Positions 30,885 to 39,781 of a stretch of DNA of 64,000 nucleotides are shown here, in pieces (the first letter of the stretch is position 1; every line of letters starts with the position of its first letter). The notes under the pieces are model-generated. The model had not been told where the DNA came from. It worked only from the letters and a program-made list of their open reading frames with translations, and did not search any database. The stretch covers positions 248,001-312,000 of the forward strand of contig NZ_JAUEPH010000006.1 of NCBI RefSeq assembly GCF_030403435.1, read 5' to 3'. The DNA is from Algoriphagus sediminis. Its GTDB lineage: Bacteria > Bacteroidota > Bacteroidia > Cytophagales > Cyclobacteriaceae. A program made the position numbers and the translations under genes.

Positions 30885-31820
30885 TTAGCTAGAAAGCTTA
30901 TCCAAGACAGCCATTACTTCTTTCACATGGCCTCTGGAAGTTTCAAGTAATGCTTTTTCCTCTTCATTGAGGTCTAACTCAAGAACCTTTTCGATTCCAT
31001 TTTTCCCAAGAATAACCGGTACTCCAAGGTAGCAATCGTCGATTCCATATTCCCCGTCGAGCTTGATACAAACTGGGAATACCCTTCTTTGATTTTTAAG
31101 GATGGCTTCTACCATTTGGGCAGCTGCAGAACCTGGTGCATACCATGCTGAAGTTCCCATAAGTTTTACCAATTCACCACCGCCAAACTTCGTTCTTTCA
31201 ATAATAGCGTCAAGCTTTTCCTTCTCGATCAATTCAGTTACTGGAATCCCGGCCACTGTTGTATATCGTGGAAGTGGCACCATGGTATCACCGTGTCCAC
31301 CCATGAGGATAGCTTGGATTTCTTTTGGTGAAACATTCAGTTCTGAAGCAATGAAGGCTCTGTATCGTGCTGTGTCCAGGATCCCTGCCATTCCCATTAC
31401 CTTGGTTCTTGGGAGGTTGGAAGTAAGATGTGCCTGGTAAGTCATCACATCCAGCGGATTTGAAACGATGATGACAATGGCATCAGGAGAATGCTTGATC
31501 ACATTTTCAGTTACAGATTTCACGATTCCTGCATTGGTCTCGATCAAATCATCACGGGTCATTCCTGGCTTCCTTGGAAGACCTGAAGTGATCACAACTA
31601 CGTCCGACCCTGCTGTTTTTGTATAATCTGCAGTGCTGCCTACAGTTCTGCTGTCATATTGATTGATAGGGGCTTTCTGCCAAATGTCAAGGGCTTTACC
31701 TTCTGCTACACCTTCCTTGATGTCAACAAGAACGATTTCTTCTGCTACTTCCCTATAGGCCAAAACATCAGCACAAGTGGCGCCTACGTTTCCGGCTCCT
31801 ACTACGGTTACTTTGCTCAT
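30885..31820 (-). CDS. mdh: Malate dehydrogenase (LDH-like type)
   Basis: The 311-residue NAD-dependent enzyme interconverts malate and oxaloacetate in the TCA cycle. It has the Rossmann motif VVGAGNVGATCA, the substrate arginines in SGLPRKPGMTRDDLIETNAGI, SNPLDVMTYQA, and the catalytic histidine in MGGHGDTMVPLPRY. The arginine in LPRKPGMTR fits MDH rather than LDH specificity. It stands as its own unit with a strong terminator. Confidence 0.97.
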   Translation of the reverse strand: MSKVTVVGAGNVGATCADVLAYREVAEEIVLVDIKEGVAEGKALDIWQKAPINQYDSRTVGSTADYTKTAGSDVVVITSGLPRKPGMTRDDLIETNAGIVKSVTENVIKHSPDAIVIIVSNPLDVMTYQAHLTSNLPRTKVMGMAGILDTARYRAFIASELNVSPKEIQAILMGGHGDTMVPLPRYTTVAGIPVTELIEKEKLDAIIERTKFGGGELVKLMGTSAWYAPGSAAAQMVEAILKNQRRVFPVCIKLDGEYGIDDCYLGVPVILGKNGIEKVLELDLNEEEKALLETSRGHVKEVMAVLDKLSS

Positions 31821-31941
31821 TGTGATTTCTATATTTTTTTGTTAAAAACTTGATAAAAAGCTGCGCTAAGTTATTAAACAAAGGGCAGATTCGGAACTGA
31901 AGCTCTTATATCATTGAGGATAGATGGAAGAACAATGCTTC

Positions 31942-32457
31942 CTATTCGAACATTTCTCTCAAGCGGAAGAAACCGAAGGATGAACGGTAGGACCTGAAAA
32001 GGCGCTGATTATTTTCATTGTAGTATTCAGCAAGTGATGTCATCATCTTAGCCTTGACTTTTGGATTGCTCGCAAAAATTTCCTGAAAGGAAAAGTAAGG
32101 AATTACCAAAAGATCGGCATCCTCAGATTTCACAATAGCTGTGTAAGTTCGTTTGGCGTTTTCTAGCAGGGAATTTTCTCCAAAGGCCTGTCCTGGACCC
32201 ACCTCCAGGATGGTCTCAAAACTGTCTTTGATATCTATAGTCAATTCAATCTTTCCTCTCTTTACAACGTAAAGTGCCTGGCTGGGATCCTTACTAAAAA
32301 AAACAACTTCATCCATCTTGTACTTCCTGGAATGAAGTGCAGGTAGAAACCTCGCCATCTCCTTATTTCTTAACCTTTCGAAAAGTTTGATCGACCCTAA
32401 AAATTTAAATGTTTCGAGGTCGGAGGAAGAAAAGGTTTTTGAGAAGGGATTATTCAT
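31942..32457 (-). CDS. Cyclic nucleotide-binding domain protein
   Basis: A 171-residue protein made of one cNMP-binding fold (KMDEVVFFSKDPSQALYVVKRGKIELTI, then VGPGQAFGENSLLENAKRTYTAIVKSEDADLLVI). The FGENSLL segment corresponds to the phosphate-binding cassette, but the usual R-(S/T)-A that follows is replaced by KRTYTA, so nucleotide binding is uncertain. There is no DNA-binding domain. The start overlaps the tilS stop by four bases, so it is coupled to tilS. Confidence 0.85.
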   Translation of the reverse strand: MNNPFSKTFSSSDLETFKFLGSIKLFERLRNKEMARFLPALHSRKYKMDEVVFFSKDPSQALYVVKRGKIELTIDIKDSFETILEVGPGQAFGENSLLENAKRTYTAIVKSEDADLLVIPYFSFQEIFASNPKVKAKMMTSLAEYYNENNQRLFRSYRSSFGFFRLREMFE

Positions 32458-33779
32458 TTTGACTCCTTTTTGAAATAGATAATTTCTTTTGTTCCAGAAT
32501 TCACTTTTGCCCAGTCAGCAATACGGTAACCCAAAACCCAGGCTATTCGGTTTCCTGAAAGTAATACATTCACTCGTGCTTTTTTAATCAGGGGTACTTT
32601 TAAATCAATCAGAAAATCACTGATTTTTTTCTCATTCTTCATTCCAAGTGGAACAAATCGGTCCCCAGTCTCGATGGCCCGGAGTGTTAAAGGGAATTCG
32701 AGCTGGCTTAAGTCCAACATGGCGTTTTCCGGATTTTTATCCAAAAAATCACCTGGCTCAACTTTTAAAATAGAGAAAGTTCCAGCAGCCGTTTCTATCT
32801 GAATATCGGATTCCTGAATAAAAGCCTTCTTCTGTTCGCCACCTTTCTCTGCAATGAGAATTTGATTCCTATCAACATTTGCCAAATGGCTTGAAGAATT
32901 GAAAAGCTTTCCGGGTTCTGCTAAAATCAAAGCGGTATGCATGTCATTGGCCTGGTCTGAATTAAAGCCAAAGTCTCTAACCCAATAGAAAAGTAGAGAT
33001 TGGGCTCCACTATGATTTTTCAACCCCTTTGCGTTAAGAACCCACAAGTCACCTTCTTTTGAAGTGAATTTCCTCTTCCATTCTTGATAGAGACTGCTGA
33101 ATGCTCGGCCCGTGTCTTTTATCCGCTGCAAGCTGTTTAGAAGGTTTTGCCTAGCATCTTCCCTAGAGCTAAAAAGTGCAGGAAGTACATCATGTCTTAG
33201 CTTATTTCTGAGGTAATCTGTTTTTTGGTTTGACGAATCCTCCCGCCAGAAAATCCCCAATTCTGTGGCGAATTTCACAAGCTCAGACCTGGAGAAATTT
33301 AAAAGAGGGCGGATTACGTCACCCCTTTTTTCTGACATTCCTGCCAGTCCCTCGATGCCTGTTCCGCGTAAAAGATTTATGAAAACAGTTTCTATTTGGT
33401 CATCCTGATGGTGAGCAGTCAAAACTCCTTCCAGATTTTTTTCCCGACAGATTTTTTCGAAAAAATCATAACGAATATCTCTGGCAGCTTCTTGGACCGA
33501 TACCTTATTTCGTTCTACATACGAATGGGTATCCGTTTCCAAACTATTAAAGGCTATTGAATTTGATTCACAAAATGCTTCTACGAATTCATAATCTCCC
33601 TTGCTTTCAGCTCCTCTCAGCTGATAGTTCACATGAGCAATTTCAAAAGATATTTTACTTTCCAGAAGCAGGTGAGCTAGGCACATGCTGTCCAAACCAC
33701 CACTACATGCAAGAAGATATTTTTTATCAAAATTTAAGAGACCTTTCTCCTGTATATGATGGATAAAAGACTTGATCAT
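32454..33779 (-). CDS. tilS: tRNA(Ile)-lysidine synthase
   Basis: The 441-residue enzyme adds lysine to C34 of the tRNA that reads AUA codons. The PP-loop LLACSGGLDSMCLAHLL near residue 24 binds ATP, and HVNYQLRGAESKGD and GVLTAHHQDDQIETVFINLLRGTGI are family signatures. The C-terminal part holds the TilS_C region (RAIETGDRFVPLGMKNEKKISDFLIDLKVPL). It is the first gene of a two-gene minus-strand unit and is divergent from the LptA-like gene. Confidence 0.96.
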   Translation of the reverse strand: MIKSFIHHIQEKGLLNFDKKYLLACSGGLDSMCLAHLLLESKISFEIAHVNYQLRGAESKGDYEFVEAFCESNSIAFNSLETDTHSYVERNKVSVQEAARDIRYDFFEKICREKNLEGVLTAHHQDDQIETVFINLLRGTGIEGLAGMSEKRGDVIRPLLNFSRSELVKFATELGIFWREDSSNQKTDYLRNKLRHDVLPALFSSREDARQNLLNSLQRIKDTGRAFSSLYQEWKRKFTSKEGDLWVLNAKGLKNHSGAQSLLFYWVRDFGFNSDQANDMHTALILAEPGKLFNSSSHLANVDRNQILIAEKGGEQKKAFIQESDIQIETAAGTFSILKVEPGDFLDKNPENAMLDLSQLEFPLTLRAIETGDRFVPLGMKNEKKISDFLIDLKVPLIKKARVNVLLSGNRIAWVLGYRIADWAKVNSGTKEIIYFKKESK

Positions 33780-33810
33780 TGATCAAAAATATCATTTTCT
33801 ACTAATTTTG
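33779..33810 (+). promoter_or_regulatory. Bacteroidota-type promoter for the OstA-like gene
   Basis: A TTG -33 element (33779-33781) and TAATTTTG -7 element (33803-33810), which fits TAnnTTTG, are 21 bases apart. The ATG follows 16 bases later, giving a short leader. The element overlaps the first base of the divergent tilS gene. Confidence 0.6.
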
Positions 33811-33826
33811 CCCATCATTGTTAAAC

Positions 33827-35515
33827 ATGAACAAAGCTTCCCTTTTTCTTTTCCTGCTTTTTCTGATTCCAGTTTTATTACTCAAGGCACAGGATAACAC
33901 TCTTGAAATCAGGAAGGCGGACTTGCTTGCTGGAGCAGACGGCTTTGAACGGCTAATGGGAAATGTAGAGATGAAAAATCAGAGCTCTTTGATTTATTGT
34001 GACTCAGCTCATTTCTTTAGAACTGAAAACCGGGCTCAGCTTTTCGGAAACGTTAGAATTATCGATACGGATGACCCGGTAATTACCACCAGTCGATATG
34101 CTGAGTATGACGGCAATACTAAGGTTGCAAAGCTTAGAAATAGCGTGGTATTCACCAATCAAGAAACGACTCTGTATACAGAGTTTTTGGATTACAACCG
34201 ACTATCCAATGTCGCTAATTATTTCAATGGAGGCAGGGTAGTGGATTCCACAAATGTATTGACGAGTGAAAAGGGTAGATATGAGGTATCCCTGGAGAGG
34301 ATCACTTTCCTCGATGAGGTAGTTTTGGTAAATCCGGATTATACTTTGAAAACCAATTACTTGGTCTATCTCACCATTCCCAAAACAGCTGAAACCAAGG
34401 GGTTGACTAATTTGATTTCAGCCGAGGGAAATACGCTGGATGCGGTCAAAGGAAGCTTTTATGATACCCAAGGGAAGAAATTTAGATTTTTTGATGGAAC
34501 CGTAGAAACTGAAACCAGTAGGGTAAAAGCTCAGGAGCTTTTTTATGATGAAGCCGGCATGTACTATGAAGGAAAGGAAGATGTACGTGTTTTGAATAAG
34601 GAACGAGATGTTGAGATTTTTGGAGATGTGGGAGAGTATTTTGAAGAGAGTAAATTCAGCAGAGTTTATGGTAAGGCTTTAGTCCGGAAGTATTTCGAAC
34701 AGGATACCCTCTTCATGATCGCGGATAGTCTGATTTCATTAGATAATGATGTAGACTCCATGAATTATTTGACCGCTTTCCCTAATGTAAAACTTCTTAA
34801 ATCAGAAGTTTACGGAGTCTCAGATTCATTAAGTTACAATTATGCAGATTCAACCATTAAGCTTTTTAGGGATCCGGTTTTATGGAATGAAAAAAGTCAG
34901 ATAACTGCAGATAGTATGACCTTTTTTCTCAAGAATGATAATCTGGATAAGGTCTTTATGAAAGATAATGCTTTTGCCATAGCTACAGATACTCTTCTAA
35001 ATTATAATCAAATGAAGGGGCGGAACATGACCGCTACTTTTTCTGAAGGAAATATCAATCAGATTCAAATTGATGGAAATGCGGAATCTCTTTATTATGC
35101 TTTGGAAGGGGATACCCTGACTCAGGGAATAAATCTAACCCTAAGTGCATCCATTAGGATGGATTTTAAAGAAGGAGCGATACGAAAAGTAATGTACAAT
35201 ATTAAGCCTGACGGGCGTTTTGTCCCTGTGCAGCAGATAGATGAGGAAAACTCGAGGTTGGATGACTTTGAATGGAGGGAGGATGAAAAACCCAATAAAG
35301 GGATCATTGATGCGTGGAGGAAGCCGGAGGAAATAGATCTTGATGCTGAAAATCTTTTTGATATTCCTGAGGTGGAAATTCGCATGCCTACAGAGGATGA
35401 AATACAGAATTCACTCCGTGAAAAGGGAATTTTTGAGCCTAAAAAGTCAGATAGGCCACTTCCTTCAACTCTTAAAACGAAGGGAAACGTGAAAGGCCAG
35501 TTTTTATTTCAGTAA
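33827..35515 (+). CDS. OstA/LptA-like organic solvent tolerance family protein
   Basis: The 562-residue protein has a signal peptide (FLFLLFLIPVLLLKAQ) and long stretches of OstA/LptA-like beta-strand repeats, e.g. GNVEMKNQSSLIYCDSAHFFRTENRAQLFGNVRI and YAEYDGNTKVAKLRNSVVFTNQETTLYTE. This architecture serves lipopolysaccharide transport across the periplasm; in Bacteroidota such long OstA-like proteins are thought to do so. The ATG at 33827 was chosen over an in-frame TTG nine bases upstream. The tail (residues ~480-562) is charged and Pro-rich. Confidence 0.85.
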   Translation: MNKASLFLFLLFLIPVLLLKAQDNTLEIRKADLLAGADGFERLMGNVEMKNQSSLIYCDSAHFFRTENRAQLFGNVRIIDTDDPVITTSRYAEYDGNTKVAKLRNSVVFTNQETTLYTEFLDYNRLSNVANYFNGGRVVDSTNVLTSEKGRYEVSLERITFLDEVVLVNPDYTLKTNYLVYLTIPKTAETKGLTNLISAEGNTLDAVKGSFYDTQGKKFRFFDGTVETETSRVKAQELFYDEAGMYYEGKEDVRVLNKERDVEIFGDVGEYFEESKFSRVYGKALVRKYFEQDTLFMIADSLISLDNDVDSMNYLTAFPNVKLLKSEVYGVSDSLSYNYADSTIKLFRDPVLWNEKSQITADSMTFFLKNDNLDKVFMKDNAFAIATDTLLNYNQMKGRNMTATFSEGNINQIQIDGNAESLYYALEGDTLTQGINLTLSASIRMDFKEGAIRKVMYNIKPDGRFVPVQQIDEENSRLDDFEWREDEKPNKGIIDAWRKPEEIDLDAENLFDIPEVEIRMPTEDEIQNSLREKGIFEPKKSDRPLPSTLKTKGNVKGQFLFQ

Positions 35516-35540
35516 GCTTAACAACAATTAAGGCGATTTT

Positions 35541-35572
35541 TTGAGTAAATGGTAACCTACAATCTATTTTTG
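35541..35572 (+). promoter_or_regulatory. Bacteroidota-type promoter for the T9SS cargo gene
   Basis: TTG at 35541-35543 and TATTTTTG at 35565-35572 match the -33/-7 consensus with 21 bases between them. The transcript would begin about 45 bases before the ATG at 35624. Confidence 0.55.
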
Positions 35573-35623
35573 TCCGTATATTATCTACTGATAAAGATAA
35601 CTGCGTATAGGTAAAAGGTTTAC

Positions 35624-36340
35624 ATGAAAAGGTTTCTCGCTATTTTTTTCTGGCTCTTGCTGAGCTTGCCATTGCTTTCCAATGCGCAGGAAGTGAAAGT
35701 TCTGAGTGATGAACTAGATTTTCGTGGTACCCTTAACCAGTCCCAACGTAAAACCGTGATCCTTCAAAATGAAACGGATCAATCTCAAACTTATTTTCTT
35801 AAAAATGTTCGGGGAAGCATAGGCTCTTCACAGGACGTAAAAATTTGTATTGGGGAAGATTGTTTCGATTCCAAAAGAGATCTTGCTAAAATCAAGATCA
35901 ATTTGGAGCCAGGAGAGATTATGACAGACTTGTATCTTGAATTTGAGTTGGGAATTGTGGAGGCAAGAGGCTCTTTCGATTTATTCTTTGTTAATGAAAA
36001 GAATATCAGAGATGCCTTCGTTGTACAAGCAAACTATGAAGTGGAAGGACCTACTACGTCTGAGGATGGGTTTGAACATGAAGCTATTTCGCTTACGGAC
36101 GTTTATCCCAACCCTTCACAGCGGATTGCGCAGATAGACTATGATTTGAAAGAGGGAGACGTTGATGCCCGTATTTCTATCAATAGTTTTATCGGGAATC
36201 CAGTGAGCTCTTATGACCTGGAACCAGGTCAAAATACCCTGGTAATCAACGTATCTGATTTCAATCCAGGAGTCTACTTTTACACCCTTTTTGTGGATAA
36301 TAAGAATATTGTCACCAAAAAGTTGGTTGTGAAAAAGTAG
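35624..36340 (+). CDS. Secreted protein with type IX secretion (T9SS) sorting domain
   Basis: The 238-residue product has a signal peptide (ACC-free, LAIFFWLLLSLPLLSNAQ), a ~120-residue beta-rich N-terminal domain that is not recognised (contains a nearby Cys pair, VKICIGEDCFD), and a C-terminal type A sorting domain at residues ~160-238 (DVYPNPSQRIAQIDYDL, then NPGVYFYTLFVDNKNIVTKKLVVKK in part). The tail directs export through the T9SS and surface attachment or release. It stands alone between two promoters. Confidence 0.88.
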   Translation: MKRFLAIFFWLLLSLPLLSNAQEVKVLSDELDFRGTLNQSQRKTVILQNETDQSQTYFLKNVRGSIGSSQDVKICIGEDCFDSKRDLAKIKINLEPGEIMTDLYLEFELGIVEARGSFDLFFVNEKNIRDAFVVQANYEVEGPTTSEDGFEHEAISLTDVYPNPSQRIAQIDYDLKEGDVDARISINSFIGNPVSSYDLEPGQNTLVINVSDFNPGVYFYTLFVDNKNIVTKKLVVKK

Positions 36341-36386
36341 TCAGCCACCATTAGTTAAATTTAAAATTCAATCGAAAAAAAATCCG

Positions 36387-36394
36387 TATATTTG
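36387..36394 (+). promoter_or_regulatory. Candidate -7 element for the bamD operon
   Basis: TATATTTG fits TAnnTTTG exactly and lies 17 bases before the bamD ATG at 36412. No clear TTG is seen at the -33 position, where the sequence is A/T-rich. Confidence 0.5.
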
Positions 36395-36411
36395 CGGTCT
36401 TGAAAACTACC

Positions 36412-37302
36412 ATGCGATATAGATTAGCAAGCATAATTGCAGCAGTTCTGATTCTGAGTGGATGTGGCCCTTTTGCCAAGTTGGAAAAAAGCACCAATTG
36501 GGAAGAGCTTTACACGGGAGCGAATAACTATTATCAGGAGGGTGAATACAATAAGGCCATCATTCTGTATGATAAGGTTTTACCGGTGATCAAGGGTAGC
36601 GAAAAAGCAGAAATGGCTGATTATAACTATGCAGACTGCCATTTTAAGACTAAGCGTTACATTGAGGCAGCTGGATACTTCAATAATTTCTACAGAACAT
36701 ATAATCGAAGCCCTTTGGCTGAGGAAGCATTATTCATGCATGCTTATTCCTTATTCTTGGATTCACCAGATTATAATTTAGATCAACAGAGTTCTCAGGA
36801 GGCGGTAGCTGCGATTCAGCAGTTTGTAACCCGGTATCCTGGTTCAGGAAACTACGAAAGAGCCATGGATATGCTAACCACCCTTGAAGAGAGATTTGAG
36901 GAGAAGGCTTACCAAGAGGCTTCCATGTATTATAGATTAAAGGATGGTCTATTTCCAGGAGATTTCTATCGGGCTTGTATCGTGAATTTCCAGAATTTTG
37001 CAAAGGATTATCCAGAAAGTGAATATAACGAGGAGCTCGCCGCGAAGCTTGTTGAAGTGAGTACAGGATATGCAGAGAACAGCGTATTTTCGAAAAAGGA
37101 AGAACGTTTAAATGACGCTATCGTATTCGCCAGCAACTTCTATCGTCGATATCCTGACTCCAAATTCACTTCAGATGTGAAAAGCTACGAAGAGCTTGCA
37201 CGTTCGGAGCTTGCCGAGCATCAGGAGCTAAAAGCTGAAGTAGCTAGAAATAAAGCTGAAAAAGAGGCCGAAGCTTTGGCCAAATCAAAAGACAATAATT
37301 AA
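36412..37302 (+). CDS. bamD: Outer membrane protein assembly factor BamD
   Basis: The 296-residue lipoprotein has a lipobox with Cys at residue 18 (AAVLILSGC) and tetratricopeptide-like helical repeats (ANNYYQEGEYNKAIILYDKVL, FKTKRYIEAAGYFNNFYRTYNRSPLAEEALFMHAYSLF), the BamD/YfiO pattern. It is an essential part of the BAM complex that inserts outer-membrane barrels. The ATG at 36412 is preferred over TTG at 36400. It heads a conserved unit with rpoZ, coaBC, a DUF4835 gene and recN. Confidence 0.93.
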   Translation: MRYRLASIIAAVLILSGCGPFAKLEKSTNWEELYTGANNYYQEGEYNKAIILYDKVLPVIKGSEKAEMADYNYADCHFKTKRYIEAAGYFNNFYRTYNRSPLAEEALFMHAYSLFLDSPDYNLDQQSSQEAVAAIQQFVTRYPGSGNYERAMDMLTTLEERFEEKAYQEASMYYRLKDGLFPGDFYRACIVNFQNFAKDYPESEYNEELAAKLVEVSTGYAENSVFSKKEERLNDAIVFASNFYRRYPDSKFTSDVKSYEELARSELAEHQELKAEVARNKAEKEAEALAKSKDNN

Positions 37303-37312
37303 ATCAAAAACA

Positions 37313-37627
37313 ATGGCAATTAATCCATCAATTATTACAAGAGATCTTGACAAAGTAGCTGCACCTACAGGGAATATCTATGAGTCACTTCACATTGTCG
37401 GAAACAGAGCAAAGCAAATTGCTTCTTCTCTTAAGGAAGAGTTGAACACAAAGCTTTCTGAATTTGCTTCTACAGTGGATAATCTGGAAGAGGTTTTCGA
37501 GAACAAGGAGCAGATTGAGATTTCTAAATTTTATGAAAGAATGCCAAAGCCTACCACCTTGGCAATGGAAGAATTCATGGAAGGAAAAGTTTATTATAGA
37601 TTCCCGGAAGAGGAAGAAAGCAAATAA
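37313..37627 (+). CDS. rpoZ: DNA-directed RNA polymerase omega subunit family protein
   Basis: The 104-residue product has IITRDLDKVAAPTGNIYESLHIVGNRAKQIASSLKEEL in its N-terminal half, which is the Bacteroidota form of omega (the NRARQI-like core is present as NRAKQI). Omega stabilises the beta-prime subunit. It lies between bamD and coaBC, a conserved Bacteroidota arrangement. The stop is followed after one base by the coaBC ATG. Confidence 0.87.
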   Translation: MAINPSIITRDLDKVAAPTGNIYESLHIVGNRAKQIASSLKEELNTKLSEFASTVDNLEEVFENKEQIEISKFYERMPKPTTLAMEEFMEGKVYYRFPEEEESK

Positions 37628-37628
37628 A

Positions 37629-38834
37629 ATGATGTTAAAAGGAAAGCGTATACTCTTAGGAGTTACGGGTAGCATTGCTGCCTATAAATCAGCCTTCCTT
37701 ATCAGACTTTTAGTAAAAGCAGGAGCCGAGGTGCAAGTTGTAGCCACGGCTTCTGCTTTAGATTTTATTACCCCACTCACCCTGGCCACTCTTTCGAAAA
37801 ATCCAGTGCTAAGTGAATTCCAAAAAGATGAAACAGGAACCTGGAATAATCATGTGGAATTGGGATTGTGGGCTGACTTAATGCTTGTAGCTCCAGCTAC
37901 CGCAAATACCTTGGGGAAGTTTGCTGGGGGACTTTGTGATAATCTTCTGGAAGCGGTTTACTTATCGGCGAGATGTCCGGTCATGATAGCTCCGGCGATG
38001 GATTTGGATATGTATAAGCATGGTTCTGTTCAGGCTTCCATGGAGAAGTTAACTTCTTATGGAAACCAAATCCTGGAAGCCCAGTCAGGAGAATTGGCCA
38101 GTGGATTATCTGGTCAAGGAAGGATGATGGAGCCTGAGGATATTTTCAAGGAGATCGAGTATTTTTTTTCAAAATCGAAGGACTTTCTGGGTAAGAAGAT
38201 TTTGATCACTTTAGGGCCTACACAGGAGGCTTTAGATCCTGTGCGTTTTATCTCTAACCATTCTAGTGGGAAAATGGGATTAGCTATTGCTGAGGCATTT
38301 TCCAAGAGAGGAGCCGAAGTTCATCTGATAGCTGGCCCGATAAAAGGTGAAATTCCTTCGAAGTTCAAGACTATCCATGTTAAAACTGCAGATGAAATGC
38401 TTGAGGCTTCCTCTGCCGTACATTCGCAAATGGATATTTGTGTTTTTTCAGCAGCAGTAGCCGATTATAAACCAGCAAATGTGGCAGATCAGAAGATCAA
38501 GAAAACAGGTTCTTCTTTAAGTCTGTCTTTGACCAAGAATCCCGATATAGCTTTGACCTTGGGTAAACAAAAGAGTCAAAAGCAAATTCACGTTGGTTTC
38601 GCTCTGGAAACGGAGAATGAAAAGAAAAATGCCAAGCAGAAACTCAGCAAGAAGAACTTTGATTTAGTGGTTTTGAATTCACTTCAAGACAAAGGTGCAG
38701 GTTTTCAGAGTGACACAAACAAAGTGACCATTTTCCATCAATCGGGTGAACAAAAGGAATCTGAATTGGCTTCAAAAGCCGAAATTGCAGAATTGATTTT
38801 AGACCAAATCAAAAATGTCCCCGTTTGGATATGA
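37629..38834 (+). CDS. coaBC: Bifunctional phosphopantothenoylcysteine decarboxylase / phosphopantothenate-cysteine ligase
   Basis: The 401-residue enzyme catalyses two steps of coenzyme A synthesis. The N-terminal flavoprotein domain has GVTGSIAAYKSAFLIRLL and the substrate loop LMLVAPATANTLGKFAGGLCDNLL, with Asn and Cys of the active site visible; the C-terminal ligase domain has FISNHSSGKMGLAIAEAFSKRGAEV and VFSAAVADYKPANVADQKIKK. The ORF is open 55 codons upstream, inside rpoZ, but homology begins only at MMLKGKRILLGVTGS, so the ATG at 37629 was chosen. Confidence 0.96.
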   Translation: MMLKGKRILLGVTGSIAAYKSAFLIRLLVKAGAEVQVVATASALDFITPLTLATLSKNPVLSEFQKDETGTWNNHVELGLWADLMLVAPATANTLGKFAGGLCDNLLEAVYLSARCPVMIAPAMDLDMYKHGSVQASMEKLTSYGNQILEAQSGELASGLSGQGRMMEPEDIFKEIEYFFSKSKDFLGKKILITLGPTQEALDPVRFISNHSSGKMGLAIAEAFSKRGAEVHLIAGPIKGEIPSKFKTIHVKTADEMLEASSAVHSQMDICVFSAAVADYKPANVADQKIKKTGSSLSLSLTKNPDIALTLGKQKSQKQIHVGFALETENEKKNAKQKLSKKNFDLVVLNSLQDKGAGFQSDTNKVTIFHQSGEQKESELASKAEIAELILDQIKNVPVWI

Positions 38835-38863
38835 GGAATAGATTATTCCCTATTTTTATCCAG

Positions 38864-39766
38864 ATGAAAAAACTTTTCTTCTTTCTTTTATTCAGTGCGT
38901 TTGGATATCAGGCCGTAGGGCAGGAATTGAATTTTACCGTTACCATCAATGCAGAGCGGTCCAGAATTCAAAACACTGATGTGTTCAATCAAATGAAGAC
39001 GAGTTTTGAACAGTTTCTTAATGGCCGATCCTGGACCAATGATGAGTTTCGACCTGAAGAGAGGATCAAGGGTAACCTGCTTATAACCATAAACGATGTC
39101 CCACAGGTTGGGTCCTACAATGCCACTGTTCAGGTTCAAGTTCTCAGGCCTATCTATGGAACTAACTACGAATCATTGATCTTCAATTTTGCAGATCGAA
39201 ATTGGAATTTCCAATACCTGGATTCACAGCCCTTAGAATTTAACCGCTTTACCTATCTCAATAATATTACCTCCCTGCTGGCCTTTTATGCTCATATCGC
39301 ACTGGGAATTGATTATGATTCCTTCGAAAGTCGAGGGGGGAATCCATATTTTGAAATTGCCAATGATATAGTAAATAATGCTCAGCAGTCCGGAAGACCT
39401 GGCTGGGGCCAAAGCACCACAGATCGGAGGAATCGATATTGGCTGATTAATGATATTTATACATCCTCGGTATTCGACAAAGTCCGAGATGCGTATTATT
39501 TATATCATAGGCAGGGGATGGATGTGCTTCTTGTAAATGAGGAGCAGGCTTATTCTAACATGCTTGAGGCCATCAGGATTTTGGCCGAAGCGAATACCAC
39601 CCAGCCCAATGGAATTTTTGTAATTTCATTCATGGATGCCAAAGGAGATGAAATTGCTCAGGTCTTGCAAAATGCTTCATTTGAGTTGAAATCTGAGGCG
39701 GTGGAATTACTTCTAGAGGTGGATCCGAATAATGCCCGAAAGTATAATGAATTGTTAGAAAGCTAA
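38864..39766 (+). CDS. DUF4835 family secreted protein
   Basis: The protein has a signal peptide (LFFFLLFSAFGYQAVGQ) and then ELNFTVTINAERSRIQNTDVFNQM, the typical start of DUF4835, with the later NNITSLLAFYAHIALGIDYDSFESRGGNPYFE and RNRYWLINDIY phrases. The function of the family is unknown, but it is conserved between coaBC and recN in Bacteroidota. An in-frame ATG at 38831 overlaps the coaBC stop by four bases and could be the true start; 38864 gives the cleaner signal peptide (300 residues). Confidence 0.85.
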   Translation: MKKLFFFLLFSAFGYQAVGQELNFTVTINAERSRIQNTDVFNQMKTSFEQFLNGRSWTNDEFRPEERIKGNLLITINDVPQVGSYNATVQVQVLRPIYGTNYESLIFNFADRNWNFQYLDSQPLEFNRFTYLNNITSLLAFYAHIALGIDYDSFESRGGNPYFEIANDIVNNAQQSGRPGWGQSTTDRRNRYWLINDIYTSSVFDKVRDAYYLYHRQGMDVLLVNEEQAYSNMLEAIRILAEANTTQPNGIFVISFMDAKGDEIAQVLQNASFELKSEAVELLLEVDPNNARKYNELLES

Positions 39767-39781
39767 GGTCCGTCAGAGCTC

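Noticed and set aside
37464..37628. 55-codon upstream extension of coaBC
   Set aside because: It overlaps rpoZ in another frame, and homology to CoaBC begins only at the ATG at 37629.
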